Shown here: piece after piece, positions 1 through 10,136 of the stretch
Layout: each line of letters opens with the position of its first letter
Numbering within the stretch: position 1 is the first letter of the stretch
Assembly: GCF_001026905.1 (NCBI RefSeq)
Contig: NZ_LAQL01000002.1
Location: 682,001 to 746,000 of the forward strand
Direction: 5' to 3'
From: Kiloniella spongiae
Lineage (GTDB): Bacteria > Pseudomonadota > Alphaproteobacteria > Kiloniellales > Kiloniellaceae
DNA: 64,000 nucleotides
Position numbers and translations under genes: made by a program
Notes under the pieces: generated by a model
The model's input: only the letters and a program-made list of their open reading frames with translations
What the model was told of the DNA's origin: nothing
Databases searched by the model: none

Positions 1-254
1 CGATTTGGCTGGAAGTTGACGGTACCCGCTATCAAAACAGCTCAACAAGCAATCTTGTCCACCGTATTCCGGAAACAATCGCCCATCTCAGCCATTTCAT
101 GACGCTTTTGCCCGGCGATGTTATTTTGACAGGGACCCCGTCCGGCGTAGGTATGGGAATAAAGCCAGATCCGCTTTTCCTTAAACCGGGCATGACAATG
201 GAGCTTGGAATTGACGGTCTCGGCACCCAAAAACAAACCGCAGTATCCGCATGA
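1..254 (+). CDS. Fumarylacetoacetate hydrolase family protein, C-terminal part
   Basis: The gene enters from outside the window. The open frame starts at base 3 and gives 83 residues before TGA at 252-254. It contains GDVILTGTPSGVG, the glycine-rich signature near the C-terminus of the fumarylacetoacetate hydrolase (FAH) fold. Members are metal-dependent hydrolases, decarboxylases or isomerases of beta-keto acids and acylpyruvates in the cytoplasm. The metal ligands lie upstream and are not visible, so the substrate cannot be assigned. No terminator is evident between it and the next gene. Confidence 0.85.
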   Translation, partial: IWLEVDGTRYQNSSTSNLVHRIPETIAHLSHFMTLLPGDVILTGTPSGVGMGIKPDPLFLKPGMTMELGIDGLGTQKQTAVSA

Positions 255-429
255 AAATTTTGCGGAAACCACTGTTCAGTTTTCTATAAAGAGCATTTTC
301 CCTGCATCAAAAAGATGTGATCAGAAAATTTGTGCTTCCGTTTTGCTCTAAATCATATAAATACTGGCTCCCAATTGAATATAAGAAAGTGAACAGGCAC
401 AAAGCTCGACAGGAAATCGTGCCATAAAA

Positions 430-975
430 TTGGATCCCGTGTTGATAGCAACCTTGAAAAAACTCCACAGCTATTGGAGTGAGAAAAAACAGCAACGACC
501 CTTTCCAGCCCGAAAGGATCTTGATCCGCTCGATTTTCACTATGCTCTGGGCGATGTTTCTCTGATTGACGTCGAGCAGGGCGAAAACGATCACAACCCG
601 ATTTATAAAGTTCGCTTACTCGGCAGTAACATTCAAGAGCGTATTGGAAGCTCCTTCTCAAACCGCAATCTTGATGATTTTCCAGAACAGGATTCTCTCG
701 ACAAGATGCGCCTCGCCTACAAAAAGGTTCTCAAAACGGGGGAACCTCTGGCTTATCCAAGCTTTTTTAAATACGGCGAAAAAGAGCAACCATTTGTATG
801 CTGTATCTGGCCTCTTTCAACGAACGGGGAAAAAATCGATATGCTGCTGTGCTGTCGAGAACAAATCTTTGATAGAGCTCTTGTGCCTAATCAAAGCCAA
901 CTCGCGAAAGAACCGGAAATATGGCCGTACCAGCAATGGGGGAATACCTCACTTCTCTCACCCATGGTTCATTAA
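430..975 (+). CDS. PAS_5-type sensor protein
   Basis: A 181-residue cytoplasmic protein that resembles the PAS_5 family (PF07310), a single-PAS-domain family common in Rhodospirillales and of unknown function. The pattern LDPLDFHYALGDVSLIDVE followed by a Y-x-V-R-L-L-G strand and a helix matches the two other copies at 24684 and 25374. Conservation fades after about residue 150, leaving a 30-residue tail. The chosen start is TTG at 430 with an AGGAAA stretch about 12 bases upstream; no ATG fits better. It has no output domain, so it probably senses a ligand or acts through a partner. A strong terminator follows. Confidence 0.75.
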   Translation: MDPVLIATLKKLHSYWSEKKQQRPFPARKDLDPLDFHYALGDVSLIDVEQGENDHNPIYKVRLLGSNIQERIGSSFSNRNLDDFPEQDSLDKMRLAYKKVLKTGEPLAYPSFFKYGEKEQPFVCCIWPLSTNGEKIDMLLCCREQIFDRALVPNQSQLAKEPEIWPYQQWGNTSLLSPMVH

Positions 976-1013
976 AGAGCATGCACTCAAACCAGTACAA
1001 AACAATACAAAAA

Positions 1014-1043
1014 GGCTCTGAATGATTTATTCAGAGCCTTTTT
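1014..1043 (+). terminator. Rho-independent terminator after the PAS_5 gene
   Basis: A perfect 10-bp stem (GGCTCTGAAT at 1014-1023 with ATTCAGAGCC at 1029-1038), a 5-base loop and a TTTTT run at 1039-1043. It lies about 40 bases after the stop codon. Confidence 0.85.
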
Positions 1044-1186
1044 AAAATCATCATACAAGTGAAGCGTCACATTTCAACGCTTAGCCTTCTATTCAACAAT
1101 TAGATTTTGAGTATCTAACAAGGCTTTTATAACATCATCCTGCAGGCCCAACCGTACTGAAGCAACACAAACCAATTAACACAAAA

Positions 1187-1217
1187 TAAAGCCAGCCAAT
1201 AAAATCGGCTGGCTTTA
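1187..1217 (-). terminator. Terminator of the RTX adhesin gene
   Basis: An 11-bp perfect inverted repeat (TAAAGCCAGCC at 1187-1197, GGCTGGCTTTA at 1207-1217) with a 9-base loop. On the minus strand it is followed by a T-rich stretch. It lies about 50 bases past the RTX stop. Confidence 0.7.
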
Positions 1218-1268
1218 TAAAAAGACATAGAATAACCGTCAGGCCGAAACCTTAAACTTCCAATTGAC

Positions 1269-4200
1269 TTAGTCGATGATAATCTGGGACGCAGGATTGT
1301 TGACCAGATCATCAATACTGTCGATCATTCCACCAGCTGTACCCATATTGTTAAAAGTAATGGAAGAACCGTTGTGGAAGTCAACAACCACGGTACCATT
1401 CTCACCATTATCAGTAACGTTCGAAATCATGGCATTGAGGTCAGCCAGATCCAAACCACCTGCACCGCTATCAACCACATCAGTAAAACGAAGAACATCT
1501 TCGGAAGCGTTAAAATCAGTAACAACATCCTGTCCAAAAATATCATTTACGCCTGTCCCCTTGAGAGAGAAAATAAAGATATCTGCATCATTCCCTCCCG
1601 CCAGTACATCGTTGCCTGTACCGCCATGGAGAGTATCGTTATCGTTTCCGCCCTCAAGGGTATCATTGTTATCACCGCCATAAAGGAGATCGTTGTCGTT
1701 ACCTCCTTCAAGGACATCATCACCTTCATCACCTCTTAGGATATCATGACCATTCCCACCTTCGAGAATATCGTTTCCGATGCCCCCGATAAGAATATCG
1801 TCATCATTGCCACCGCTGAGTTCATCCGCCCCTTCACCTCCGCGAAGTATATCCTTATGATTCCCGCCACTTAAAGTATCATCACCGTCATCGCCATAGA
1901 GGATATCGTTACCATTCCCACCTTCGAGAATGTCGTTATCATCACCGCCAAAAATGATATCATTATCACTTCCGCCATCAATAACATCGTCCCCTTCATC
2001 GCCGTAAACAATATCATTACCACTACCTGTATTGATATCATCATCACCGGTGCCACCACGAACAATATCACGAGCCTTGGTATTATTCACAAAGATGTCA
2101 TTGCCATCCCCAAGATCAACATTTGTGTTGGTCAAGCTGCCATCAACAATGGTTGCATTGGTCGTGTGCGGTGCACCTGAGCGAACTTCACCTTTGTTGA
2201 TCAATACTGTGTCATTACCTTCACCTGCATCAATATTAAACTCAGCAGGATAAGTAGAAGAACCAGCGCCATTAGCAGAGTTGGTCACGACAAGGATGTC
2301 ATCTTTATCTCCAAGGGTAATATCACCACGCTTGGCATTCTGTACACTCAGGATAATTTCCTCATCCTTGTGCGCAGAGTAATCAACAGATGCTTCAACA
2401 AAATCACGAACCGTAACCGTTTTATGTGCAGCAGTATCAACAGCAACTGACTTTTCACCCGGTGCATTCCAGCCAGAAGCTTCGTAAAGCTCGGTACTTG
2501 CGGTAACCAGGCCCTTAACCTCAATGCTGAGATTTACAGGAGCGCTTACATCACCATCGTTATCTGTAATGGTATAGCTAAAATCTTCAATGATAGGGCC
2601 ATTCGGACGAATTCCTGCATCCTCAAATGGTTCGTAGTAATAACGCCCTTCAGAAGTAATATACAACATACCATAGGTACCAGCGATGGATTGTTGACTG
2701 GTATTTTCCTTAGACAGAGTAATCTCAGTACCATCAAAGGTTACAGAATTCACCCAGACGCCACCATCAGCACCGGCAAGATCATTATCAAGCACATTCC
2801 CCTTAGCTTCACCAAGGCCCTCACCAGCAGCAATAGCAACATTCTCATCAACAACAGCTTCAGGATTATCATCAGAAACCCGGAACCGAAGAGAGCCCTC
2901 TGCAGTTGTTCCATCCGCATCGGTTAGAACAACCCTGAATGTTAATTCAACCTGATCAGATATATCAGTACGTGCCGCATCAGGATGATCAATTGGCCTC
3001 AGCAAAATGATTTCATAGCGACCGGTTGCAGGGTTAATGCTCAGGGTAAGTACATCTTCGTCTTCCCCATTATCGCCAATCGCAGCCACACCTGTGATAA
3101 CCATAAGGCCGTTCACCTCAACAGGGGAACCAAAGGTAATTACCTCACCACCGGAAGTCAGATCTACTGACGCACCATTTCCATAATCAACATCAACAAC
3201 AAGCTCCAGGTCAGAAATCGCGAACGTTCCGGCGCCATCAGCACCAAAATCACCTTCCAGAGTTCCTGATTGTTTAGCAGTGCCCGCAGCAATATCACTC
3301 TCGCGAATATGGCCAGCATACTCATCGCCGGCTGTTGGCACTGCATCTTCGATGTCTATAACCAGTTTCGCGCTTGCTTCATCACCATCACCATCTTTGA
3401 TGGTATAGCCAAACTCAACCTGCTTATTCTGGTCGGGATTACCTTCGGGGTAGAATTTATATGACCCATCGGGTTTCAGATAAAACTGGCCCACATCTTT
3501 AATGATCAACGCTCCGGAGATGTCGTAAGTTTTCCCTTCATACGTATAAGAAATGACAGAGGCCCCATCAGCACCAACCGTGTCATTATCCAACACATTC
3601 CCGGCAATTCTTTCACCATTAAAGGAGTGATCTTCATCTAGAATGGCAACGGTTTCACTGTCAGACACCTCAATAGTCAGCTGGCCATTATCGGTATCAC
3701 CATCGCCATCGGTTACTTCGTAACCGAATACCAATTTCAGGGCATCACCAATACCTTTGTCGCCTTTATGGTCCAAACCACCACCGTATTGACGATAAGC
3801 GTAATCACCTGTTTCCTTATTCAGATAAACATCAAAGACAGCTTTGCCATCTGCATACCCGACAAGAACCAGACTTTTACCATCAGTGGAAACTGTTTGA
3901 TGCACAGTAATCGGGTTGCCACCAGATGACAGATCAGCAAGATCAATCGGATTACCAGCAGCATCTGTGAAGTCTTCAAGCGAAATCGCAGTGAACTCGC
4001 CACCATCAGCACCAAAGTCAGCGACGATTGTACCTGTTGCTATTGCCCAGGCACTCGGCAAGCTGCTCTCATCTGTCGAATTAGATGCATCGACAACGCT
4101 TGGCACATCATCTTCAATGATAATTTCAAGAGCAGAGATATCCTGATCACCATCACCATCAATGGTTTCGTAACGGAAACTCAGAGTAACAGGATCATGG

Positions 4201-7200
4201 TTTCCACCATTATCAGGATGATCAATCGGGCCTTTCAGCTCGATTGTGTAATCCCCGGATGTCTTGTTGATAGTAACGACAACGATTTCCTGAACGCCAA
4301 CCTTACCGACAAGAACAAGATTTCCGTTACCATCGTCAGTCACTGCGCCAAAGATAACATCCTGACCACCGGACTGTAGTATTTCGCCGTCTGGTCTACC
4401 GTCTTCACTGTCTTCCCAGCTATCGAACCAAATATCGGTTACAGAACCACCGTCAGCACCAAGGCCAAGCTCAAGCGTGCCAGAAATGAAGGAGTTGTCA
4501 TCAATGCCATCAACCAGCGTCGTTTCGTCAATGAAAACATTCTCATCGGCAAAGACAGAGCGGGAATCAACTTCGTCATCCTCGATACGCACTGTTAGAT
4601 CCGCAGTATCAGTATCGCCGTCACCGTCGGTAACAGTTACTTCAAAACGTAAATCAATCGGATCGTAATCATTACTGTGAGATTGACCATCCGGGATCGC
4701 ATCGTGTTCTGAGTCATAAGATACATCTGGATGATCAACCGGACCAAGCTGGGTTACAGTGTAATCACCAGTAGCTTGATCAATAACAATCTTGATTACA
4801 TCCTGACCTGCTGCTGAACCAGTGTATACCAGTTCGCTTGCTACAACAGCTGATGTAAAGATTACAACAACTCCACCCGAATAAAGTGTTATTCCAGAAG
4901 GATCCAGATCTTCACTATCAGTCCAGCCTTTGAATTCAATTCCGGTAACAGAACCACCATCTGAACCAAAATCAACGTCCATTTTTCCGGTCAGAGTCGT
5001 ATTGTCAGGATCGTTGTCATCCAGACGCTTTTCCTTGATACGACCAGCATAGTCATCAGAGATCGATGGACCATCATCTTCAAACTGAATAACAGAACCA
5101 AGATCAACGCTGTCAGCTGACTGATCACCATCAGCATCGGTTACAGTAACAATCAGGTTCAAGATACCAGAATTCATAATCTCCGGAGTGTCAGCCTCAT
5201 CGTGATCAGTATCATCGTGTTCCAACACACGTGACTGAGTTACAGTCACATCGCCTGTATCAGCATCAACTGAAACACGGAATACTTCACCGCCTGTTGT
5301 AGAAGAGCCGACGATATCGCCACCAGCTTCCAGTGTCAGGATAACCTCTTCATTAGTTATCGCATCAACAAGACCACTATCAACTGGATGACGATCTGTA
5401 AGGTTCAGTGCATATTCAGTTGCACCAGAAGCGGCTTCACCATCAGCACCAAAGATAGAGCTATTTACAAACAAGTCAGCGGCAGAAACAGTTACATCAG
5501 CCAGAAGGCCGTCATTCTCAGTGTCATCACCGTCATTCTCAGTTTCGTCGAGATCAATCTCAACGCCATTCAGAAGCGCGATATCCGCTGTAGGATTATC
5601 ATCGGTTACTGCTACCGTCAGCTTGGCAGAGGCCTGATCCCCATCGGCGTCTTCGATTGTGTAGTCAAAGACTTCATTCATGGTGTCAGCCGCTGTAGAA
5701 ACAGCTTCAACAGTAAAGCCATTACCAAACCCGGTTGGGCTCAGAGTAACGGATGTCATACCCGGGATTTCTAGTTCAAGAACAGTCTGCCCCTGAACTG
5801 TCGTACCAGTGAAAGGACCACCAGGTGCCTCAACCGTCCAATTCACAACATCATTAGGATCAGAATCGGAAATGGAACCTAGTGTAATCGCAAGATAATC
5901 AGAAGAAATTGCCCCACCAGCATCAGACAAACTTACGGTAATACTTTCCATTACCCCACCATCATCAATGGAGGTGGCATCTCCGGTCCCCTGATTAACG
6001 TTACTGATACCAATACCGCCGAATTCAGATCCTGTTAAAATAACATCAACAGGAGATCCATCAGAAATCAGATCACCTGCGCCTGTCAGGGTAACAATTA
6101 CACCTGTCGCAGGATTAGCCTGAGTATAGGTGTTACCGTTATAAGATCCACCACCAAGAGCAAAATCTTCTCCAGGGTGATCTGCTGGACCTTCATAGCT
6201 ATAGTCACCAAGATTTTCACCAGCCATATCAACTGTGAACGTCGCATCAGCAGTTGTTGAAACTGTCAAAATGCCAGTTACAGCATCAAAGCTGTAGTCA
6301 GAAGGCTCACTGGAAACTACAGACTGGCCATCATTAGCTAGGGTGAAGGTCACACCATCATGTGTCACTTCACGTACAACACCCGCACCATCAGCACCAA
6401 AGCTATCGCCGTTATCGAGCAGAGTTCCGGTTACAATATTCCCGGCGTTTTCATCCGTAACTTCAAGGGTATCATCACCAGTAACAGGTGTATCATCGTC
6501 GACAGATAAGGATAACGTTCCGTCAACAGAATCACCTGTAGCATCAGTCACACGATAATTAAAAACAAACTCAATGTTGTTCTCATCTTCTCCCTCAGGA
6601 TGAGCAATCGCAGCAAGCTGTGTAATGCTGTAGTTACCAGATGTTGTATCTGCCAGAGTTACACTAAGTACAGCTGTACCGTCTTGTGTTACCGTCAAGG
6701 CAGTACCACCAGCGCTTAATTCATAAACAAAACCAGCTGGTGCGCCTGTTGCCAACAATAGAAGTGAACCTGCACCATCTCCCCCATAATTATGAGAAAG
6801 TGTTCCCGCAACATTGATAGGAGTATCATCACCAACACCACCATTATTGCCCTGAAGACCAGAAACATCATCATCGTCCAGAATGACTGTTTCATTCGCG
6901 GCGTCAATCGTAGGGAAATTGATCAAGGTTTCAGCACTAGCCGCAATAACCAATTCCGCCAAACCACTTAATGAACCTGCAAGGCCCCCTTGTGCAGAAA
7001 GGCCATCAAGATCGACATCGCCCAGATCGTCATCATAAATGCTACCACCACCGCCTTGTGGGCCTGCGCCAGCGCCGGCTGCAGTTTCCAGTGTTTCACC
7101 TTCAGCAAGAGCCTGTGCTTGACCGATCAGAAGGCTTGAAGAAAGTTCAATGCCACCGATTACAAGAACAGGTGCGTCTGCGCCCTGTGCGTTTTCAACC

Positions 7201-7469
7201 AGATTCTGGAATACAATACGGCTGTCGGCGCTACCATCGCCGTTACTGTCAAAGGTCAGGACAAAATCATTCCCTTCCAGTACCGGGGTTGCTACCGTTG
7301 CATCAAAGTTAAGGGTCGCTGTTTGACCTTTTTCCAGAGAGATCGTTTTGGTTTCACCACCTGCCGGGGCTGTTACTTCAAGGGCAGAAGCAGCCTGCCC
7401 AACCAGAAGATCTTTGCCTTCTTCTCCAGAAATCAGTGCGTCTTTATGCTCTGTCTGCTTAACAGCCAT
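1269..7469 (-). CDS. Giant RTX adhesin with T1SS-143-like repeats
   Basis: A 2066-residue, Asp/Gly/Thr-rich, cysteine-poor surface protein. From the N-terminus it has a module of about 125 residues, a TAAG di-alanine motif at residues 129-132, and a poly-Gly linker. A long array of immunoglobulin-like repeats follows, recurring as ADGG or ADGA, then DHPD, then VTDGDGD, then DDxP; these resemble VCBS, DUF5801 and T1SS-143 repeats. At about residues 1805-1967 there are some 18 RTX nonapeptides, and the last 100 residues form a type I secretion C-terminus ending in QIIID. There is no Sec signal, as expected for ABC-type export. The start is ATG at 7469 behind GGAG; an upstream in-frame start lacks a ribosome site. 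It stands alone: no T1SS transporter, lapD or lapG is nearby. Likely role: calcium-stabilised adhesion or biofilm. Confidence 0.85.
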   Translation of the reverse strand: MAVKQTEHKDALISGEEGKDLLVGQAASALEVTAPAGGETKTISLEKGQTATLNFDATVATPVLEGNDFVLTFDSNGDGSADSRIVFQNLVENAQGADAPVLVIGGIELSSSLLIGQAQALAEGETLETAAGAGAGPQGGGGSIYDDDLGDVDLDGLSAQGGLAGSLSGLAELVIAASAETLINFPTIDAANETVILDDDDVSGLQGNNGGVGDDTPINVAGTLSHNYGGDGAGSLLLLATGAPAGFVYELSAGGTALTVTQDGTAVLSVTLADTTSGNYSITQLAAIAHPEGEDENNIEFVFNYRVTDATGDSVDGTLSLSVDDDTPVTGDDTLEVTDENAGNIVTGTLLDNGDSFGADGAGVVREVTHDGVTFTLANDGQSVVSSEPSDYSFDAVTGILTVSTTADATFTVDMAGENLGDYSYEGPADHPGEDFALGGGSYNGNTYTQANPATGVIVTLTGAGDLISDGSPVDVILTGSEFGGIGISNVNQGTGDATSIDDGGVMESITVSLSDAGGAISSDYLAITLGSISDSDPNDVVNWTVEAPGGPFTGTTVQGQTVLELEIPGMTSVTLSPTGFGNGFTVEAVSTAADTMNEVFDYTIEDADGDQASAKLTVAVTDDNPTADIALLNGVEIDLDETENDGDDTENDGLLADVTVSAADLFVNSSIFGADGEAASGATEYALNLTDRHPVDSGLVDAITNEEVILTLEAGGDIVGSSTTGGEVFRVSVDADTGDVTVTQSRVLEHDDTDHDEADTPEIMNSGILNLIVTVTDADGDQSADSVDLGSVIQFEDDGPSISDDYAGRIKEKRLDDNDPDNTTLTGKMDVDFGSDGGSVTGIEFKGWTDSEDLDPSGITLYSGGVVVIFTSAVVASELVYTGSAAGQDVIKIVIDQATGDYTVTQLGPVDHPDVSYDSEHDAIPDGQSHSNDYDPIDLRFEVTVTDGDGDTDTADLTVRIEDDEVDSRSVFADENVFIDETTLVDGIDDNSFISGTLELGLGADGGSVTDIWFDSWEDSEDGRPDGEILQSGGQDVIFGAVTDDGNGNLVLVGKVGVQEIVVVTINKTSGDYTIELKGPIDHPDNGGNHDPVTLSFRYETIDGDGDQDISALEIIIEDDVPSVVDASNSTDESSLPSAWAIATGTIVADFGADGGEFTAISLEDFTDAAGNPIDLADLSSGGNPITVHQTVSTDGKSLVLVGYADGKAVFDVYLNKETGDYAYRQYGGGLDHKGDKGIGDALKLVFGYEVTDGDGDTDNGQLTIEVSDSETVAILDEDHSFNGERIAGNVLDNDTVGADGASVISYTYEGKTYDISGALIIKDVGQFYLKPDGSYKFYPEGNPDQNKQVEFGYTIKDGDGDEASAKLVIDIEDAVPTAGDEYAGHIRESDIAAGTAKQSGTLEGDFGADGAGTFAISDLELVVDVDYGNGASVDLTSGGEVITFGSPVEVNGLMVITGVAAIGDNGEDEDVLTLSINPATGRYEIILLRPIDHPDAARTDISDQVELTFRVVLTDADGTTAEGSLRFRVSDDNPEAVVDENVAIAAGEGLGEAKGNVLDNDLAGADGGVWVNSVTFDGTEITLSKENTSQQSIAGTYGMLYITSEGRYYYEPFEDAGIRPNGPIIEDFSYTITDNDGDVSAPVNLSIEVKGLVTASTELYEASGWNAPGEKSVAVDTAAHKTVTVRDFVEASVDYSAHKDEEIILSVQNAKRGDITLGDKDDILVVTNSANGAGSSTYPAEFNIDAGEGNDTVLINKGEVRSGAPHTTNATIVDGSLTNTNVDLGDGNDIFVNNTKARDIVRGGTGDDDINTGSGNDIVYGDEGDDVIDGGSDNDIIFGGDDNDILEGGNGNDILYGDDGDDTLSGGNHKDILRGGEGADELSGGNDDDILIGGIGNDILEGGNGHDILRGDEGDDVLEGGNDNDLLYGGDNNDTLEGGNDNDTLHGGTGNDVLAGGNDADIFIFSLKGTGVNDIFGQDVVTDFNASEDVLRFTDVVDSGAGGLDLADLNAMISNVTDNGENGTVVVDFHNGSSITFNNMGTAGGMIDSIDDLVNNPASQIIID
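1569..2057 (-). repeat. RTX nonapeptide repeat array
   Basis: About 18 consecutive 27-bp units encode the pattern GG-x-G-x-D-x-hydrophobic-x, with mild variants such as GDEGDDVID and GGNDNDTLH. The units form a calcium-binding beta-roll that folds once outside the cell. This is coding repetition and not a mobile element. Confidence 0.85.
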
Positions 7470-7671
7470 GTGGTACTCCAGTACAATGTTTGGAAGTGAA
7501 TTTATAGCCGCGGCCAAAAACACCTAAGTCAATTAGTTTAAAGTTACCCCAAACTACCTGAGGATGAGATTTGATCAATTAAAATTTCATCACAACCGAT
7601 ACCAATATGTATGATTTAAACTACTTTTTTCATAAGAGAAAACCCGGACACAACCCAAGGATTATAAACAC

Positions 7672-7703
7672 AACAAAAGGCACTCACAGGAGTGCCCTTT
7701 GTT
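7672..7703 (-). terminator. Terminator of the que operon
   Basis: A 13-bp stem with one mismatch (AACAAAAGGCACT at 7672-7684 with AGTGCCCTTTGTT at 7691-7703) and a 6-base loop. It lies 30 bases past the queF stop. The arms are A/T-rich on both outer sides, so it may work in both directions, serving the RTX leader side too. Confidence 0.65.
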
Positions 7704-7732
7704 AAAATTCAAACTCAATTTAAACTTAAGTA

Positions 7733-8200
7733 TTATCCACGACCTCGATAAGGAGGAACGCCCTGGTCTGGAATCCAGATACCTTCTGGGACTGGGCCTG
7801 ATTGATAGAAAACATCAATTGGAATACCACCGCGCGGGTACCAGTAACCGCCAATACGCAACCACTTTGGCTCTAAAAGCTCTTCGATACGCTTGCCGAT
7901 GGAAACAGTGCAATCTTCATGGAAAGCACCGTGGTTCCGGAAAGATCCAAGGAAAAGCTTAAGCGACTTACTTTCGACCAGCCAGTCACCCGGTACGTAG
8001 TCGATCATAAGGTGGGCAAAGTCCGGTTGACCTGTAATAGGACAAAGGGATGTGAATTCCGGTGCCGTAAAACGGACAACATAGCCTGATCCCTTTTGTG
8101 GATTGGCAACACGTTCCATCACGGCTTCTTCCGGACTATCCGGTAACTTACTGTCGCCACCCAACTGGGTCAGTTTTGAATAGATGCTTTCTTCTGTCAT
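7733..8200 (-). CDS. queF: NADPH-dependent 7-cyano-7-deazaguanine reductase QueF
   Basis: A 155-residue single-domain (short, YkvM-type) QueF. It reduces the nitrile of preQ0 to preQ1 with two NADPH in the cytoplasm. The nucleophilic cysteine is in [11 protein letters not shown], the substrate region is ESKSLKLF, and the FHED motif supplies the general acid-base residues. It is the last gene of queC-queD-queE-queF, about 90 bases after queE, and is followed by a terminator. The length fits the family, and nothing looks damaged. Confidence 0.95.
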   Translation of the reverse strand: MTEESIYSKLTQLGGDSKLPDSPEEAVMERVANPQKGSGYVVRFTAPEFTSLCPITGQPDFAHLMIDYVPGDWLVESKSLKLFLGSFRNHGAFHEDCTVSIGKRIEELLEPKWLRIGGYWYPRGGIPIDVFYQSGPVPEGIWIPDQGVPPYRGRG

Positions 8201-8289
8201 TTCTTTTCAAGCTCCAATGTTCAAGAGCAGCCACCGTTATCTCTTATTCTGATGACCAAATTTATAATATTAACAGGGTCTCGGCGAGA

Positions 8290-9078
8290 CTAAACACCGC
8301 GTTCATTACCCCAGATCAAAACATGCAACTGAGGCAAAACTGTTGCGTCGTACCACTCGTCTTCAACCACTTTATCGATAAGCCACCGCATCCGGTTCAT
8401 AACACCCGACAGATCAATTGTGGGTTCCGTTTCTTCTACAGTACCTGGCGTATGATTTCCGGGTTGCAAATACATTCTCAGGCCCGGGAAGCGTCGATGT
8501 ACTTCTTTGGCATAGGCATAGTCCCGATCATCAAAAACAACCACCTTCATAATGGTTTCTGTATCAGATCCCGCAGCAGCAACACAGCCCGCCAATAAAT
8601 CCCAATCCGTCTCCATTTCGGACGACGGGGGTTTCGGACTCAATGTTAAATTATCCAGCTTTGAAAACCAGTCTTTGACCACACTACCCTGTGTTTCCAA
8701 GGCAAAGCGATAACCCTGCTCATGCCCCAAATCAATCAAAGCCCCAAGCGGTTGAATCGCCGGATTTCCCCCGGAGAGAGAGACCAACAACGGCTTACCA
8801 CCAGATAGCGATGCAACTTCAGTCATGATTGCAGTCGGAGACATTGGCTTCCACTGATCGCGAAAACTTGAATCCACGGCATAGAGTGTATCGCACCAAC
8901 TACAACGATAATCACACCCCCCCATACGCACAAAAACGGTAGGTAGTCCCGTCAGAGCACCTTCGCCCTGTATTGTAGGACCAAAAATCTCACTGACCTT
9001 TATTGTCCGCGCATTGGGAGGCACATCGGAAAACACTTTCATGCCCGATGTATTATCGTTTGATGTTTCGGTAATCAT
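8290..9078 (-). CDS. queE: 7-carboxy-7-deazaguanine synthase QueE (radical SAM)
   Basis: A 262-residue radical SAM enzyme that contracts 6-carboxytetrahydropterin to 7-carboxy-7-deazaguanine. The N-terminus has the substrate-loop signature [12 protein letters not shown]. The iron-sulfur motif is CX3CX2C (CDYRCSWC), and SGGNPA follows as the SAM-binding GGE-like motif. Its ATG overlaps the queD stop in an ATGA (9075-9078), so the two are translationally coupled. The first 25 residues are poorly conserved; a start at the internal Met at residue 13 is possible. Confidence 0.93.
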   Translation of the reverse strand: MITETSNDNTSGMKVFSDVPPNARTIKVSEIFGPTIQGEGALTGLPTVFVRMGGCDYRCSWCDTLYAVDSSFRDQWKPMSPTAIMTEVASLSGGKPLLVSLSGGNPAIQPLGALIDLGHEQGYRFALETQGSVVKDWFSKLDNLTLSPKPPSSEMETDWDLLAGCVAAAGSDTETIMKVVVFDDRDYAYAKEVHRRFPGLRMYLQPGNHTPGTVEETEPTIDLSGVMNRMRWLIDKVVEDEWYDATVLPQLHVLIWGNERGV

Positions 9079-9431
9079 GGTCTGTACTCAGCCCAAGTCT
9101 TGGGCGTTTCACTCACCCGAAGCGCCGTAACCTCTGGCCAGCGCTCAAACGACCAATCAAACAGATACTTGGACAGGCGCTCAGCCGTAACATTATCATC
9201 CCCCAACACTTCATTAAGGTGACGGTGGTCCAGGACATCATCGATGTATTGTTTCAGCTCACTTAATTCGAGGTAATCGCGAACAAAACCAGCCGAGTTC
9301 AAATTCTCACCAGAGAGTTCGATCTCAACAATGTAGTTATGACCGTGCAACCGTGAACAGGGATGTCCTTCGGGAACACCCATCAACTGATGTGACGCTG
9401 AAAAGGTAAATTGCTTAGAAATCCGGTACAT
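9075..9431 (-). CDS. queD: 6-carboxy-5,6,7,8-tetrahydropterin synthase QueD
   Basis: A 118-residue member of the PTPS/QueD family; it turns dihydroneopterin triphosphate into 6-carboxytetrahydropterin. The zinc ligands are the His of FSASHQL and the two His of LHGHNY. The Cys in [10 protein letters not shown] and the DHRHLNEV segment complete the active site. It lies 3 bases after queC and overlaps queE by 4. No GTP cyclohydrolase gene is in the window, so the first step must be encoded elsewhere. Confidence 0.94.
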   Translation of the reverse strand: MYRISKQFTFSASHQLMGVPEGHPCSRLHGHNYIVEIELSGENLNSAGFVRDYLELSELKQYIDDVLDHRHLNEVLGDDNVTAERLSKYLFDWSFERWPEVTALRVSETPKTWAEYRP

Positions 9432-9434
9432 CCA

Positions 9435-10136
9435 TCAGGCTCCCTTGGCTTTTTCAACAGCTTCAAGCCAATAGTCGGGATCTTGATAGATTGTCGGATC
9501 TTCTACATTAGCAACATGAAAGGCTTCGCGACGTTCCACACAGGTACCACACCGCCCACAGTGATGTTCATAGCCTTTATAGCAAGACCATGTTTCCTCG
9601 AAAGGAACCTTTAAACGGCTGCCTTCTGCCGCAATATCACTTTTGGGAAGATGCACAAAGGGCGTATAGAGCTTAACCGCCGCGTAGCCATCCAGCGCAT
9701 GCCGCTGCATTTCCTCGAAAGAATCAATGAAGGCAGGGCGGCAATCGGGATAAATGAAGTGATCCCCCCCGTGAACCGCAGCGGCAACAGCATCTGCATT
9801 CTCGGCCGCAGCAGCGCCAAAGGCAATTGCCAACATAATCGCATTGCGGTTCGGTACAACCGTAACCTTCATGGTTTCTTCTTCATAATGTCCGTCAGGC
9901 ACATCAACATCGTCGGTAAGGGCAGAGCCGGATAGCAAAGCACCTACGTTGGCAATATCAATGACATTGTGCGGTACCCCAAGGCGTTCTGCACAGCGGC
10001 GGGCATAATCGAGTTCTTTCTTGTGACGTTGACCGTAGTCGAAAGATATCAGGCGCGTTAACTCAGCCTCCGCAGCAACCTTGTGCGCAAGCGTAACCGA
10101 GTCCAAGCCACCTGAACAGATGACGAGTGTTTTCAT
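9435..10136 (-). CDS. queC: 7-cyano-7-deazaguanine synthase QueC
   Basis: A 233-residue ATP-dependent enzyme that converts 7-carboxy-7-deazaguanine to preQ0. It begins MKTLVICSGGLDS, the PP-loop of N-type ATP pyrophosphatases, and ends with the zinc-binding cysteines of CYKGYEHHCGRCGTC. The start is ATG at 10136 behind AAGGA; an 18-residue upstream extension has no ribosome site. It is the first gene of the operon. Its leader shows inverted repeats but no preQ1 riboswitch I could recognise. Confidence 0.94.
   Translation of the reverse strand: MKTLVICSGGLDSVTLAHKVAAEAELTRLISFDYGQRHKKELDYARRCAERLGVPHNVIDIANVGALLSGSALTDDVDVPDGHYEEETMKVTVVPNRNAIMLAIAFGAAAAENADAVAAAVHGGDHFIYPDCRPAFIDSFEEMQRHALDGYAAVKLYTPFVHLPKSDIAAEGSRLKVPFEETWSCYKGYEHHCGRCGTCVERREAFHVANVEDPTIYQDPDYWLEAVEKAKGA

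Noticed and set aside
1569-2057. CRISPR-like regular repeats
   Set aside because: The periodicity of 27 bases comes from coding RTX nonapeptides with many variants and no spacers.
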